Shown: positions 22,208 to 35,049 of the stretch, in pieces
Layout of the letters: the number at the start of each line of letters is the position of its first letter
Numbering within the stretch: position 1 is the first letter of the stretch
Assembly (NCBI GenBank): GCA_026315105.1
Contig: CM048755.1
Location: forward strand, 754,125,301-754,189,300
DNA length: 64,000 nucleotides
Reading direction: 5' to 3'
DNA from: Locusta migratoria
Taxonomy: Eukaryota > Arthropoda > Insecta > Orthoptera > Acrididae
The notes under the pieces: generated by a model
What the model was told of the DNA's origin: nothing
Database searches by the model: none
What the model saw: the letters and a program-made list of their open reading frames with translations, nothing else
Program-made: the position numbers and the translations under genes

Positions 22208-22559
22208 TGTCAGAAGACTCTTGGCATTGATCCCCTTCCTGAAAGAACAGCGACCTGCTGTTATGTTCCCTTTGGAGCCAGCTGCAGTGTCCTGGATCTT
22301 GTCTTGGGTCCTCTGTATGGCAGTTCGGGAGAATCCTTCCATTCAGCCTGCACGCCTTCCTTATGGTGATGACGACCAGTGCCAGACCCTCCTCTCGTGG
22401 TTTCTTTATTATCGTAACGCTCTGCAGAGTCCTTGAAAAAGAGACCGTTTCTATCTATCTGTTCTTTGGTATCATGGTAATGCTTCAGACTGAGGATGTC
22501 CGCAATGTCTCTTCATTTTTGTCATTTCGACGATGGTTCATAATCCCTGACTTCGTATG

Positions 22560-24540
22560 TGACGTCTGACATGCAGCGTATAACATGATACAGACCAAAG
22601 TATCGCTTCAGTAACTTTTCCGTTAGCCCAACTTTCCGTAAGGGGTAAAAATAAATACCATATCTCCTGGGCTTTATTCAACAGGTCGGTGTTAGTCGTT
22701 ATAACGCTGACGATCCTTTTCCTGGGCGTTCAGTGTCTGTACGCGAGCCAGCCGTCTTGCTTCTTCAACCCTGGTGGTGAGCTGTTACATAATTGTCGTG
22801 AATGTCGTCAGGTTGGAACGGAAACAGCGTATTCATTGTCGTCTAATCTTCATGACCATGGAGCAGGAAAAAACAGTGTGAAGCCTTTGGTGTCTTGCCT
22901 TGCTGTATTATAAGCAAATGTCACGACTGGCAGTATTGTATCCCAATGCTTCTGCTCAACATCGACGAACATCGACAACATATCTGCTAACGTCATGTTA
23001 AAATGTTGTGTAAGACCATTTGTCTGAGTATGGTAGGCAGTGGTGATTCCGTGGACAATGTCACAACGTGACAATACCTCTGATACTAGTTCCAACATGA
23101 ACACTTCTCCTCGATCAGATATCATCACACGTGCTGCACCCTGCTTCAAAATAGTGTCTTCTACTAGGATTTTTGCAATCTTTGGTGCTTCTGCAGCCGG
23201 CACAGGTTTGATGACAGAGTAGCTGGTGAGGTAGTCAGTGCAGATCATTATCTATCGGTTACTGTTTGCTGACTTCGGGAACCTACCTAAAAGGTGAATT
23301 CTAATCTGGTAGAATGGAGTTACTGTTGGTGGATTGGTACCAGATGTCCTGGAGGTAATTGTGGCATATGCTTCTGTCTCTGGCACTCCTTACAGTGACT
23401 CACATAGTCCTGGACAGATCAGTAGAGACCTTGCCAGTAATAACTGTGTATGATTCTATGTTCTTCACGAATCCCAGATGACCGGATACGGGATAATCGT
23501 GTTAATACATGAGAATAGCTGGCCGGAGATAAGCTGGAACAACCAGTAGCTATTTGGGGCCCAGTGGATTGTTTCTCTTACACAATGTCCTGTTTATAAG
23601 GTGAAACTCTTTGGTCATTTCTTTCTTCAAGGCCTCTATGGTTTGTAATAATGCTAGATCTTCCCTTTCTTCAGCTGTAATGTCACCTAACTCAGTGAGG
23701 GCTGAAATTTCATCCATGCTGTTGTGTTTGGCTAATGGATTTCTCGAAAGGCAGTCGGCATCCGTGTGTTTGCACCCATTTTTAATACCACTGTGACATC
23801 ATACTCTCACAGTGTTAGTGCCCATCTTGCTAATAGACCTGATGGATCCTTAAAACGTATCAGCCAACATAAGGAATGGTGGTCTCATGACGGTGAATGG
23901 TTTACCAAATAAATAGGGCCAGAACTTGTTAATAGCCCAGATAACAGTGAGACATTCATTCTCGGTTGTAGAGTAGTTTATCTCACACTTTCAGAGAAAC
24001 TCTTGTTGAATAGGCTACCACTTTTCAGCACCTTCCTGAATTTGTACAAGCACTGCTCCAATCACACAACCGCTACCGTCTGTGTGAAGTTTGGTCTCAG
24101 CATTCTTGTCGTATAAGGCTAGAACTGGTGAGGATGTTAGAGCCTCCTTATGTGCCTGGAAAGCTCTTTCCTTCGTCTCATCCCAGTAAAACGTGGTGTC
24201 TCCCTGCAGAACTTCATGCAGTGGACATGCCTTGTTACAAAACATTTTATGAAACGACGGTAGTGTGAGCATAGCCGGAGGAAACTTCTCACATCACGGA
24301 TATGCTGAGGATTTGGAAATTCTGTGACTGCCCTTACTTTATCTGGATCCGGATGGACACCCATATCTGTTCACTAGGTGCTCCAACAACGAAGAGACAC
24401 TTCTTTGGGTTGAGGCAGAGTCCTGCTGTCTGAACACACTTCAACACAGTTAACAGTTACCGGTAGCTTAGATGTTCCGCAAATATCCTTGAGAAAACGA
24501 CAATGTCATCTAGACAACAAAAACAGTCGTCCATTTAAGT
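22560..24540 (-). pseudogene. Gypsy pol, 3' part: RT end, RNase H and integrase
   Basis: Continuing from the RT, DDIVVFSRIF is legible near 24500, then GVHPDPDKVRAVTEFPNPQ (24364) and the RNase H region ERAFQAHKEALTSSPVLALY with LHTDGSG near 24100. Integrase catalytic core at 23248-22850: MICTDYLTSYSVIKP (first Asp), MISDRGEVF (second Asp), then YHTQTNGLTQHFN, where the catalytic Glu of the usual TER is Gln. The core is followed by a degenerate C-terminus with GIYFYPLRKVGLTEKLLKRY (near 22650) and VTYEVRDYEP. The Glu-to-Gln change alone should abolish integration, and stops separate most domains. Confidence 0.83.
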
Positions 24541-24569
24541 TGTCCGTCATGCGTTCGAATGTGGCATGA

Positions 24570-25868
24570 CTTTGCTTTTATTACTCCAATATTCATGAAA
24601 GGCAATAGGAGGGATCCCCAAAATTACAGGCCTATCTCATTGACGTCGATTTGCAGTAGGATTTTGGAACATATACTTTGTTCGAATATTACGAAGTACC
24701 TCGAAGAGAACGACCTATTAACCAATAGTCAACACGGATTCAGAAAGTATCGCTCTTGCGAAACACAGCTTGCCCTTTATTCACATTAAATAAGTGCCAT
24801 CGACAAGGGATCTCAAATCGATTCCATATTTCTGGATTTCAGGAAGGCTTTTGACACTGTACCCCACAAGCGGCTTCTTATGAAGGTGCGTGCTTATGGA
24901 ATATCTCCCCAATTGTGCGGTTGGATTCACGATTTCCTATCAGAAAGAACACAGTTCGTTGTAATTGACGGTAAGTCATCGAGTAAAACAGAAGTGATAT
25001 CTGGCGTTCCACAGGGAAGCGTTATTGGTCCCCTACTCTTCCTCGTGTTTATAAACGATTTAGGAGACAAGCTGAATAGCTCCGTTAGACTGTTCGCGGA
25101 TGATGATGTCGTTTATCGGTTAGTGAAGTCAACAGAGGATCAAAAGCAACTGCAAAGCGATTTAGACAAAATTTCTGCATGGTGCGAAAATTGGCAATTG
25201 ACACTAATAAAGAAAAGTGTGAAGTAATACACATGACCACTAAAAGAAATCCGCTGAACTTCAATTACGCGATAAATCAGTCAAACCTTAAGGTCGTAGA
25301 TTCTATCAAATACCTAGGAGTTACAATTACGAACAACTTTGACTGGAGAGAACACACAGAAAATATTGTGGGGAAGGCGAACCAAAGGTTACGTTTCATC
25401 GGCAGAACGCTTCGAAGATGCACCAGCTCCACCAGAGAGACTGCCTACATCACACTTGTGCGTCCTCTCCTGGAGTACTGTTGCCCCTGTTGAGAAGGTT
25501 CAGAGAATGGCAGCTCGTTTTGTTTTATCGCGTTACGGGGGGGAAAGCGTCACAGAAATGTTGCACGAATTGGGGTGGAAATCATTAAAAGAAAGACGTT
25601 ATTCATTGCGGCGTGATCTGTTTGCGAAGTTTCAATCACCGACTTTTAGTTCTGAATGTGAAAATATTTTGCTAGCACCCACCTACTTAGGGAGACACGA
25701 CCATCCCAATAAAATAAGAGAAATCAGATCGAAAACGCAACTATTTATGTGTTCTTTCTTCCCGCGCGCTATTAGAGAATGGAACGGTAGAGAAAAGTTA
25801 TCAAAGTGGTTAATGAACCCTCTGCCAGGCACTTAAATGTGATTTGCAGAGTATCTATGTAGATGTAG
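24570..25868 (+). mobile_element. CR1-like LINE copy 1, 5'-truncated, inside gypsy
   Basis: Frames 24559-24789, 24880-25227, 25179-25493 and 25339-25836 join into one reverse transcriptase: TPIFMKGNRRDPQNYRPISL, NSQHGFRKYRSCETQLAL, SIFLDFRKAFDTVPHKRLLM, SGVPQGSVIGPLLFLVFIND, RLFADDDVVYRL (catalytic FADD, near 25095), then thumb blocks SIKYLGVTI, RLRFIGRTLRRCTSS and YLGRHDHPNKIREI. Only the RT and its 3' region are present. The 3' end has TTTGCAGAGTATCTATGTAG and a GTAGAT tail, shared with CR1-like copy 2 (end near 49565). A stop and two frameshifts are present. Confidence 0.88.
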
Positions 25869-25869
25869 A

Positions 25870-26240
25870 TATTACAAGTGACGACCTCTATGGATTCAGT
25901 CTTCTCCCCGTCACCTTCGTCAACCTTTATTTGCCAGTAATCTGTCTGCATGTCCATGGTTGAGAAGTACGTAGCTCCTTTCAAACAGTCTAATGTGTCG
26001 TCAATGTGCGGCAATGGGTAGACATCCTTGATTGTGATTATGTTCAGCCATCGATAGTCGACACAGAAACACCAGGTGCCATCCTCCTCCTTAACGAGGA
26101 CCACCGGAGATGATCAGGGACTCTCTGAAGATTGAATAATGTTATTGTGAAACATCTTCTCCACTTCTTACTCCAGCTGCCGACACTGTACAAACGCTGA
26201 CATTGTTTCTGTGTCAGACCGGACCCTATATGCAATACCA
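25870..26240 (-). pseudogene. Gypsy reverse transcriptase, N-terminal part
   Basis: The minus strand gives MVLVKEEDGTWCFCVDYRWL, then DVYPLPHIDDTLDCLKGATY and FSTMDMQTDYWQIKVDE, the fingers and palm of a Ty3/gypsy RT including the first catalytic Asp (MDM). The frame should go on to the TAFIT..GLYEF and YLDD region but is disrupted at the LINE junction; see the micro-inversion finding. Confidence 0.83.
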
Positions 26241-26346
26241 TAGTAGTTTCCTCTAGTACATTGTCGGCAGTAACAGCAGACTATGAGCCTTGGTCGATGA
26301 CATTGAGCTCACTGTCCTGGACTGATTCAGCTGTTCCAGCACACAT

Positions 26347-27096
26347 TCATGTAGGAAAGAGTTGCGATTGCTCAGGAAAATTAGTGATCCAAAGTTCTCC
26401 TCGACCACCAGTAATGCTTATGATAGCTGCTGGTGTGTAGATTTCCTTCATTATACTGATTAGCTTTTTGCGATCGACAAGCACTTCACCATCTGACTGG
26501 TCATCTAGGCTGCTGACTGGAACTCTTCTCATAGTTAACGGCGAGATCTCAAGATTTTCGACAGCAAACAAGCTCCCAGGGAAGTCCATGTTGCATGTAC
26601 TCATCGGAACGGCTTTCTCAATTTGTAGCTCAGATCTTCCACAGTAAATGACAGCCTGGGATGCCTGAAGGAAGTCCTATCCGAGAATGGCGTTATGGCT
26701 ACATTCTGTCAAAACGACAAATTCCATAGGCTGTATTCTGTTGTTGTTAGTTATTCTTGCGACACATGTTCCTGCCAGCCGGACGTATTTTCCGTTTGTG
26801 ACCCTCTGCACATTTGCTCTTGTATCGCATAACATTATCTTATTTAGTTTGCAGCTGTAGTCATTCGACAATACAGAGAAGGAAGCCCCTGAATCAACTA
26901 GTGCCTGGCCAGGATGGTTGTCGATGATGATGATGTAAATGAGATTTCCCGACATCTTAGCGACTGTAGTCCATGGACGATTTTCATCTGCGGTGGCCTC
27001 ACCTTCGTAGATAGTCACCTCGCCTAGTTTTCCTGAACATGAGGGATAGGCGAGTGGCTGGTACCTCTGTAAGGCGACGGTGCACGGCGGCGGCAT
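26347..27096 (-). pseudogene. Gypsy retropepsin-type protease region
   Basis: The 26677-27096 frame contains QALVDSGASFSVLSNDY (aspartic protease active site DSGA), a flap-like VTNGKYVRLAGT and ECSHNAILG. A second frame, 26347-26604, continues with the protease-RT linker. In the gypsy order, protease follows the gag zinc knuckle and precedes RT, as here. Confidence 0.8.
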
Positions 27097-27980
27097 GTTG
27101 GAGAGTGACCACGTCCAGGATACGGCGATGGGCTTTGTCCCATAGGTCGAAAGTAATCATCTGCAGTTGACTGCCGTTGAAATGACTGCTCTACTGGTTT
27201 GCGTCTTGTGGCATAATTGTCAAATACTCGTCTTATCTTACTACAGTATCGTACGACATGTCTGGGAAGGCCATACAATGGTGTGTTGTCTTCACAGTTG
27301 CTGGAGGAGTTTGTTGTCGTCGTGTCGGTCGGTTCCTAAGCTGCCGTTTGACAGTTGCGGCGTAATTCATAGTAGGGCGAGCCTATTCTTCACATCAGGT
27401 GCAACTGGTGGGGCTGACAGGCACTAATGTTTGAAATACCGGCTCCATGACACACAGGACTGACATCCATGGCCATAATATGGTGCTTGGTGGCCCAACA
27501 GTCCCAGCTGCCATAAACTGTTGTAATTCTTCTCTTACACTTTGTCGTATGAGAGAAGCAATGTCATGTCGATCTTCCAAAACGGCCATAGGGTCTACAT
27601 TCGGGAGTCTGTCATACTTCTTTCGTCCAATCCTCCTCTGTTGCATCTCTTCAATTTTCTGGCACCATTGGATAAACTCTTGTCATCGAAACGTCTTTTA
27701 GCCAAAGAGCTTCATACATGTCTTCCACAATGTCCTTAACCAGGTGTGAAACTCTATTGGTCTCAGTCATATCCGGGTTAACTACAAGACATTTACCCAA
27801 AACACTCTGTTATATACGCCTGTCTTGACTCACCATGTTGTTGGGCCCTGTTCTTAAATAGCTCTTCCGGTAAACGGACTTTCCGCTGGTGGTCTCCAAA
27901 TGTCTTCTAAAGTTCTGTCTGGAATTTTTCCCAGCTATAACCTTCGTAGTTAACGGTAAAACTGATTGACATGAACGGGA
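27024..27980 (-). pseudogene. Gypsy gag: capsid and degenerate zinc knuckle
   Basis: From 27980 downward the translation includes NYEGYSWEKFQTEL, KTFGDHQRKVRLPEELFKNR and QQHGESRQAYI, a retrotransposon capsid pattern, then 27646-27395 with RRIGRKKYDRLPN and DRHDIASLIRQSVREELQQF. Near 27270 a YGLPRHVVRYCSK stretch is the rest of a CCHC knuckle whose first cysteines are lost. Frameshifts separate the parts. No gag start or 5' LTR is visible because the element is cut at 27985. Confidence 0.8.
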
Positions 27981-27985
27981 GGACC

Positions 27986-30298
27986 CCCCTCACTTTGGGT
28001 TCAGGAGTTAGAATAGGCCCGAGGTATACCTGCCTGTCATAAGAGGTGACTAAAATCAGTTTAGAACCTGTTTGGAATTATAGATAAGGTCTCCCTATTT
28101 TAAAATTTTTGAGAAGTGTGGGCCATTTGGGGAAGGTCATTTTACGTGGTGCACCATATATTTACTTTGCACAAAGATCTTATGCACTCATTACGGAATA
28201 GACTTTGTAGCCACCCTATACCTAGCAGCCTCATGTGATGCACTAGCTACAGCCATAGTGCTTTATCACCTGCTGCACCCATTTTTGTAAGGATCTATAA
28301 TGTGCGTGATATCCATAATAGTAGCCAGTACGTTGTGGGGTGGGCGGATCATCATGTACCATCTTGGTCATAGCCTCTTATTGCAATGTCGATGGCTGAG
28401 CTGCGAACTCCTCACGCATGCGAAGAGTCAGTGATGATTAAACACTGTGCAAAAGTATACCTTTTGGCTTGTTTCTTGTTCCTGGTCCAAATTTATCTAC
28501 TGTGTTGCTTTATCTTTCTATTTACCTACTATAGAATTGCAGTCCCGAACCGGACTTAAAGTTTTCTTTTCCTTTACTGTCTCAATAATTTGCTTAGTGC
28601 CTTTTCTAATTGGCCCCTCTCCCTGCCCCTCACCACCTCGTCCCTTTGTCGCCCTTCTCCTCCACATCCTCACTTCATTGCCTCCTACATGGTGATAACT
28701 TTCATGGTCATCAGTGAAGTGTCATAAGTTGATTGCTAGGTATCCTCCACCACGCACCATCTGGAATCTTAGGTAGACGGTGATGTTCAGGTTAAGTGTG
28801 CCAAGTTTCACCGCGGCTAGTCCTGTTATGAGCCCGACACCACCTGTGTGCGCGGAGGTCACAGGCAGCGAAACACTTTATGGGAGACAGATCGAAAAGC
28901 CTCCCCAGTTCTTACTACCAACGCTGTCTCTTCCTGCGCCCGTTTCAGCGTCGCGCCAAATCTTTGATAGATTGACACGTCTATGGAAATCGATTAATAG
29001 TTGATATTACTGTCTCCTATTCCCGAGGTACATTGCAAGATTGTTCCCATGTACGTTCATTGTTGGGGTGCTATTCCGCTATTGGAGAGCGTCAGCAACA
29101 TTAATACGAGTTGGGTAGAGAAACATCGAGGGAGAACTCAAGTTTGTGTTGTGGCTGGTGACGGACTTTCGATATTCCATGCATTTGCATTATCTTTAAG
29201 TTTGTTTGGAGAAGCGACTGCCTGGTAAGGAGAAGGTCCCAGGGTCCAATCCGGGCCGTGGCTCAAATTTTAATTCAGTGCCTCGCCTCCTATTCAGTGA
29301 GTTGTCTTCACCGACTGGGCTAAAGATCTCGTGATTTTACTTTGGAAAACCAACAAGTTCTTTTCAAGCTTAAGGTTTATGTCCCAAAATATTTTATTCA
29401 ATAGGAAGCCCTATTTTGAATCTAGTATTTGTAATGAAAACTTAATTTAATAAAGAGTAAAAGGAAATAAAATATGATGATTTATTCGTGTCATGTGGTT
29501 GTTTATATCTAGGAGGATCATCTTTCTGCTTTTATAAACTTCACTCTCTACAGCATGTGAATAGTTTCCTGTTAAAGGAAAAGAGGAATATTTCCTCATT
29601 AATCTTATGTTAGTCCTTAACCATTTGAAATTTTCATGGACAATTTTGAACGATTTTTTTTCTACAAAAGAAGCAAATGAAGTGCAATATCAAGTACTGT
29701 TTCATGTATGTCGATTATATACTGTGTTTATGGACTGCTATCACTAGACAATTAGATACACCGTGAAACTGTGTACACATCTTCACATACTCTGCACACA
29801 AAAATTGTGTGCTCCATATATATTGGCTTCTCACATGTCTTATACCGATGATTCGTTTTCCTATCATTTTTCAATACATTCAGCTCACCTGAGATTTCTA
29901 CCAGTTGATGTCGATAAGTTTCTCCAAGTTGATCAGAATTTCTCTTGCGAATTTCCCTTGGAAGACGTATATTAAGCTGTCTGCTGTGAAGACAATCGTT
30001 TATCTTATTCAGATCTAAATTACGATTGATACCTCAATGTTTCCTGCGTGGTTTTTCTCCAAAAAATAACTTCTCGCTGACAAATCAAAAATGTTTCATC
30101 GACCATGAGGTCGTGTGTGACATACCCCAGCCATCTTCGTAAATATGTATATCCGTGAGGCTGGGTTGATTTGGATGATGAAAATTCGTCGATGTTAATC
30201 GAGATTGTTGTTAGTGGTAATCTTGAGGAAGACTCATTCTTAAATGCCTTGTTTTTCATTGTGGCGAGAGGTTTGGCCAGGCCGTACGCACTGTTGTC
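27986..30298. other. Unassigned spacer, possible LINE 5' UTR relic at its start
   Basis: Just inside, 28020-28060 contains TACCTGCCTGTCATAAGAGG and TGACTAAAA, a word I associate with repeat 5' regions in arthropods, not with genes. Frames at 28447-28695, 28780-29004 and 29001-29228 have no family resemblance. A B-box-like word GGGTCCAATCCGGG at about 29252 has no A-box partner. The rest, to 30298, is AT-rich. Confidence 0.45.
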
Positions 30299-30388
30299 GG
30301 GGGGGGGGGGGGCGCCGTGTGTTGTTTCTCGTAGCAGAGCACCGCACGTGGAGGCACATCTCTAGCCCCCCCCCCCTCCCCCCCCCCC
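30299..30388. repeat. Opposed poly-G and poly-C runs
   Basis: A run of 14 G (30299-30312) is followed 53 bases later by 11 C, one T and 11 C (30366-30388). The runs could pair as a GC stem, or each could form a quadruplex or i-motif. Run lengths in such tracts are often unreliable in assemblies. Confidence 0.9.
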
Positions 30389-30439
30389 TAGTGTTCTTTC
30401 TTCCACACTAACGATCAACCACTTAACAAGGCTTGCAGC

Positions 30440-31345
30440 AGTTATTTATTTATGACGACGATCTGGCCTTATCTACCCAGCATAGGACATTTGAAGATGT
30501 TGAAAGAAAATTTCCGTCTGCTCTCGACTAGCTGGGAAAGTATTATCAAGCTAACTGTCTGAAGCCAAACCGCAGTAAAACAGTAGACAGCGCTTTCCAC
30601 TTCCGCAACAATCATGTCAACTACAGGTTAAAAGTGCCATGGCTAGGAACTCCTCATAGATCTACCCCTAAATACGTAGGGGTAACTCTTGACAGGAGTC
30701 TGATATTCAAGGAGCATTGTGACAGTGTCAGAATGAAGGTCGCAACTCAAAATGATATCCTGAAAAAGCTTACAGGCACAAGCTGGGGAGCCAGCCAACA
30801 TGTGCTGCGTACTTCGGCCCTAGTCTTATGCTAGTTGGCAGGAGAATATGCTTCCCCTGTGTGGTATCAGCCGTGCCACTCCAAACAGGATGACATTGCT
30901 CTTCACCAAACTCAAGCCAAGTGAGAAGATCCAAGTTGTGGCAGGAATAGCACCATCAGACATCAGACGGACAGCAACAGCAAACTTCGAAAGGAACGAA
31001 GTGAACACTGACAACAGACACTTCATGGGCATGAACCGTTCCTCAACACCTTCGCAAGAGTTTCATATCAAGAACCACCTTTTTTAACGAAGTCAAAGGC
31101 AGTGGAGAGACTCCAACTTTGCCGGGAAAGAGCTCATGGAGATCACTCAATCGTCTTCGCGTGGGAATTGGCCGAAGTAAAGCTGCCATGTTAAAATGGG
31201 GCCTCTGTGACAGCGACAAGACACGCCCAGTGTCTGTGGAGCTGAGCAGACGATGAACCATCTTCTCCACTGCCCTGTTTACACCATCTCCTGAGGCTTC
31301 AGGAAGCCAATCAGCAGCGCACTTTGCTGAACAGTTAAATTTTAT
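30440..31345 (+). pseudogene. LINE E reverse transcriptase, palm-to-C-terminus fragment
   Basis: The plus strand in shifting frames gives DDLALST, RTFEDVERKFPSAL, NHVNYRLKVPWLG, PKYVGVTLDRSLIFKEHC, NDILKKLTGTSWGASQHVLR and a tail with a CDSDKTRP...AALF-like zinc region ending near 31340. These are the post-YADD palm, thumb and C-terminal parts of a non-LTR RT. It differs from LINEs A-D. The longest open pieces are 30634-30834 and 30848-31087. The first catalytic Asp of the FADD box is at the very edge, and the 5' part is missing. Confidence 0.78.
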
Positions 31346-34300
31346 TTGACTAGTTGTCATCGTCATGCTAAGAAGAAGATGCTGGGTTGATTTAAGTTTT
31401 TGTTACAAATGCTAGATTCACACTGTAAAGTCAACTTCTCAGTTGCTAAATGTACGTATGGTTTGTACTTGTCAGGGCTGGATTATGAGAGAGGCCTTGG
31501 GTTCCCACATGGACGAAAGGCCTCTACTTGGATTTTTAATGCATTTATAAAGTGCTGTTATGTGTAATAACATTTAATGCACAGCACAGCTGACGTTATA
31601 GCACTAAACGTATTCCCTTAACTTTCCTACTGTACTTTCACAAAAAGTACTAGTAGTAGTATCGCAAAGGAGGTATCAGCGCAGTGAGAATCCACAGTCG
31701 ACATCAGTGTCATCAGGGTCAGGTACCGTTACCCGCCAACCCTCCACCTTCGGACACTTGCGCTTCTGCTCATACTTAGAACAATGGCGGTCTTAAGGAC
31801 GAATGACAAATAACAGGTAACTGTACATTGGACAATGCATTTTTGGGAACAATGACTGATAACATCAAACATGATATTCCAAATAACCCAAGACTTTGAA
31901 ACTTGGCCTTCCATGAAGCCACTCCACTGCCGTGCCAGCCGCCAGGTCCACCCACCGCCACCAATAACCCCAATTAATTTTTCTATTTTCTATGTCAATT
32001 AAATTGCGACAGCGTATATTTTTGCATTAACAATTTTCCAGAAAGAACATTTCGTTTTCTCTCAGAAATCGTCAGTGAGCAATAGCAGATACCATGCTGT
32101 TCGTAACTGTTCTTTAACAATTGTTTAAACGGTTACCTGTAGCGTGAAATATTTCAGACGGAACTATGTTTACATAAAACAATTTCTGAAAAATATCATT
32201 TTCGGATTTATTTTGTGACATAATATCTCTGAGCAAAACTACATCTTGCTACACTCCATTAGGTTACCTAATCTGTATATAAACTGTGATAACCTTTGTT
32301 TGCATTAACAATTTCCAGAACAACATTTCGTTTTCTTGGAATCGGTACCGGAAGTTTAGGTAACATACATCGACCTTAATTACAACTCATATAGAAAGCA
32401 AATTCGCTGTAATGTGTGCTGGTGTGTACTCTAAGTGCTGTATTACCTATATTACTATTTACGATTTCACCAACAAATAATTGAAATATATGTGTATCTA
32501 GTGACATTCCTTTGGATAGTATTAGTTCATACCGGCAGCCATCCACTATAATCACACAACAACCAAGTCAACAGCAGAAGATATTTCGTTTGTAAAAAGG
32601 ATACTGAAATTTACAGGAGAGAACACCGAAAATCGGTGGGTGAAATCACGACCTTAAACAAATTCTATCGATACATGCGATAGACACCATGGAAAAGGGT
32701 AATATATAACCACGAGCAACGCACGACCTAGAGGAGAAAACCATTTCAAAAGTAAAAACGCCTAACAGGAACGTGAATACAGCTCGATATCCTTTGTGCG
32801 CTCATCGAGGCACCTCGCATCAGTGCAACTAAACATTCGTACAAGACTGTCAGTATCCTCCAATCGTAGCTTGAACATCTCTCGCGCCATACAAACTTAT
32901 TTGGTGTGGAGCAGACTGTGTCGTGCGCTGCAGACACACTCTAATTTCTCGCACCAGTGTGTTGCATTTCATTTACAGAGGTAAAAATTTTGCGCTCATC
33001 AAACATATAAACGATCATATTCTAAACCTCAGATTCTTCCTGCTCTCACTTTAATAAAGTGTTTGCAGTAATCGCACATGGAATAATCACACACAATCGA
33101 ACTCAATTTTGCACTGTACCCAATCGCGATAGTATTAGACACTGCAAACAATTCCTTTTGCGACCAACACACTTTCTCATACCCTAGTCTCTGTCGACTC
33201 TCTCGCTTATATCGTAAAATACGAGTACATAGTTGCCGAGGAATGAAAAAAAATTATTTTCAAAATGTTCCCAGTCTTTAGAAAATTTATTGACAAGTTC
33301 AAACTTGCAAATACCGATGATCGAGCACTCCACAATATGGATAACATTGTTCTTTCGCTTACAGTACAACTGTGTACGTACAACGCAACAACTGCAAATG
33401 CTCTATCAGACCTATATGAGAATTATCGAGCTAACCAACCATTCATTTAGACAAATTCTCGAAAGTTTCATTTCAAGTGGGCCACAACATTATCACAGGA
33501 CAAAATAACACTGCGAAATAACTACACCTACTTGTTTCATCATTAAGATCTATTTAATATATAATTGTTAATAGAAGAGTATGTTGCTTTTTGTAATATA
33601 GCTCAGCGTCTTGTTACTTCATATTTTCTTAGTTTTTTAGAGTTTGTGCACTTGTTCTTTTGACAAATCATTAATTTAAAAGAAAGATATGTGAGAACTT
33701 GAAGAGATTGAGTAGCCATCTGAAACTCAGCTGCAACCTTTTGACAGCCATTTCGAAGCAGTTACGTTTCTGTTAAATATCTTTTTTCGTAAGGCAAGTT
33801 AATCAATGGAATATGACATTTAGCGATTTTTATTTCAAGTCAGACAGGGCGACAGATTTCTGTGAGCTGCAACTAAGGTATTTGCCAGAGGTGGACAGCG
33901 TTAACCATAAAGTTAACTTCATTCATCATTGACGCGTTACTTAAAAAGTTAACTTGGTTAAACGTTAAAGCGTCGACAATTTAACGGAATATAACGTCAA
34001 TCGTTAACTCGCAAATGTATTGTGAAGCCGTGAAATATCGCCTTCAGTCTCTGAATTTATATTCGTGTGTTGTCGTACCATTGAAATAAAGCAAATTAAG
34101 TAAGACATATTGCCCTACCTGATATAAGAAAAAAAAAACTGAAACATTTAAAAAAAATTAATATTCATTGCTGCACCTCGTGATCTTGGTGCTGGAAAGA
34201 ACTGAAGACTTGGGGATAAAGATAAAATATTACGTTGATGTGCATTAACCGATTACAAACTAATGGAAACTCCAGTCACATTCAGCACCGGTTGTCAATT

Positions 34301-35036
34301 CAATTTTTTTGCAGGTAGACACCTCGTAGAATTTGGTGAACCACTGGCTTGGAGTCCTGTTCAGCCAGCGAGCGATGCGTCAGGACGATCTCTGCTTACG
34401 AGTAACGGCTTCTCAAGTCCACCCCAGTGCCTACATTTGGTGACTAATACCATAGGAATCTGGAAGCACTCGCTTGGCGGCCAAGAGCAGTCTGCAGTGT
34501 GGCACTTAAACACAACAAAAATGTTTTACAAACTCACAAATTTTACTAAAATCGTCCAGTGAAAATTATTCCACAAAACCGTCATACCAATGAACCTCTC
34601 TCGTTACTATTTCACAACTGTTATATAATAAACGAATGTACAGTACAGTAACAACAAAAGTTAATTTTTTTCCCCTAACCAATTCACATGACAGCATGCC
34701 CATTGTTGAACTAATGCGATCGAAACTAATGATTCAATTCGAAACACTTTTAAAAGTGGAAATCTCAAACTATATTAAAAAAGAAAAAAAATTACATTTA
34801 CAAATATATCTCTGCGGGGCGGAGAGTTCATCGAACTACTTTTATGGCATTTCTCTACAGTTCCATTCTCTAATAGAGCAATGGAAAAAAGGAACATCTA
34901 AATCTTTCCGTTTTCGATCTGATATCCATTTATTCATCTCCCGATGTAGACGGATGTTAGCAAAATATGTTTGCATTCGGAAAAGAAAGTTGGTGAAAGA
35001 AACTGCACAAATAAACATGTCCACATCGAATAACGC
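31346..35036. other. AT-rich spacer with weak repeats, no gene
   Basis: Open frames here are under 100 codons, overlap on both strands and show no family motifs. A diverged direct repeat of about 45 bp (GCATTAACAATTTTCCAGAA type) occurs at 32023-32067 and 32302-32342. From 33886 a CAGAGGTGGACAGCGTTAAC start and many GTTAAC/TTAACG words to about 34010 look like the end of a hAT-type transposon, but I found no matching opposite end. Confidence 0.5.
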
Positions 35037-35049
35037 TGTTGTTTTAATG

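Larger units (their letters stand above)
21930..27985 (-). mobile_element. Ty3/gypsy LTR retrotransposon, 5'-truncated and LINE-split
   Basis: Minus-strand order is gag (27980-27024), protease, RT, RNase H, integrase (to about 22850), integrase tail and 3' non-coding region. The split halves 25868-27985 and 21930-24568 are parted by a plus-strand CR1-like LINE. The 5' LTR is absent because gag is cut at 27985. A 3' LTR probably lies within 21930-22300 but cannot be delimited without its partner. No envelope gene was seen. Numerous frameshifts show it is inactive. Confidence 0.85.

Noticed and set aside
21930..27985. An env gene that would make the gypsy element retrovirus-like
   Set aside because: Between integrase and the 3' non-coding region there is only the degenerate integrase tail; no signal peptide or membrane segment was seen.
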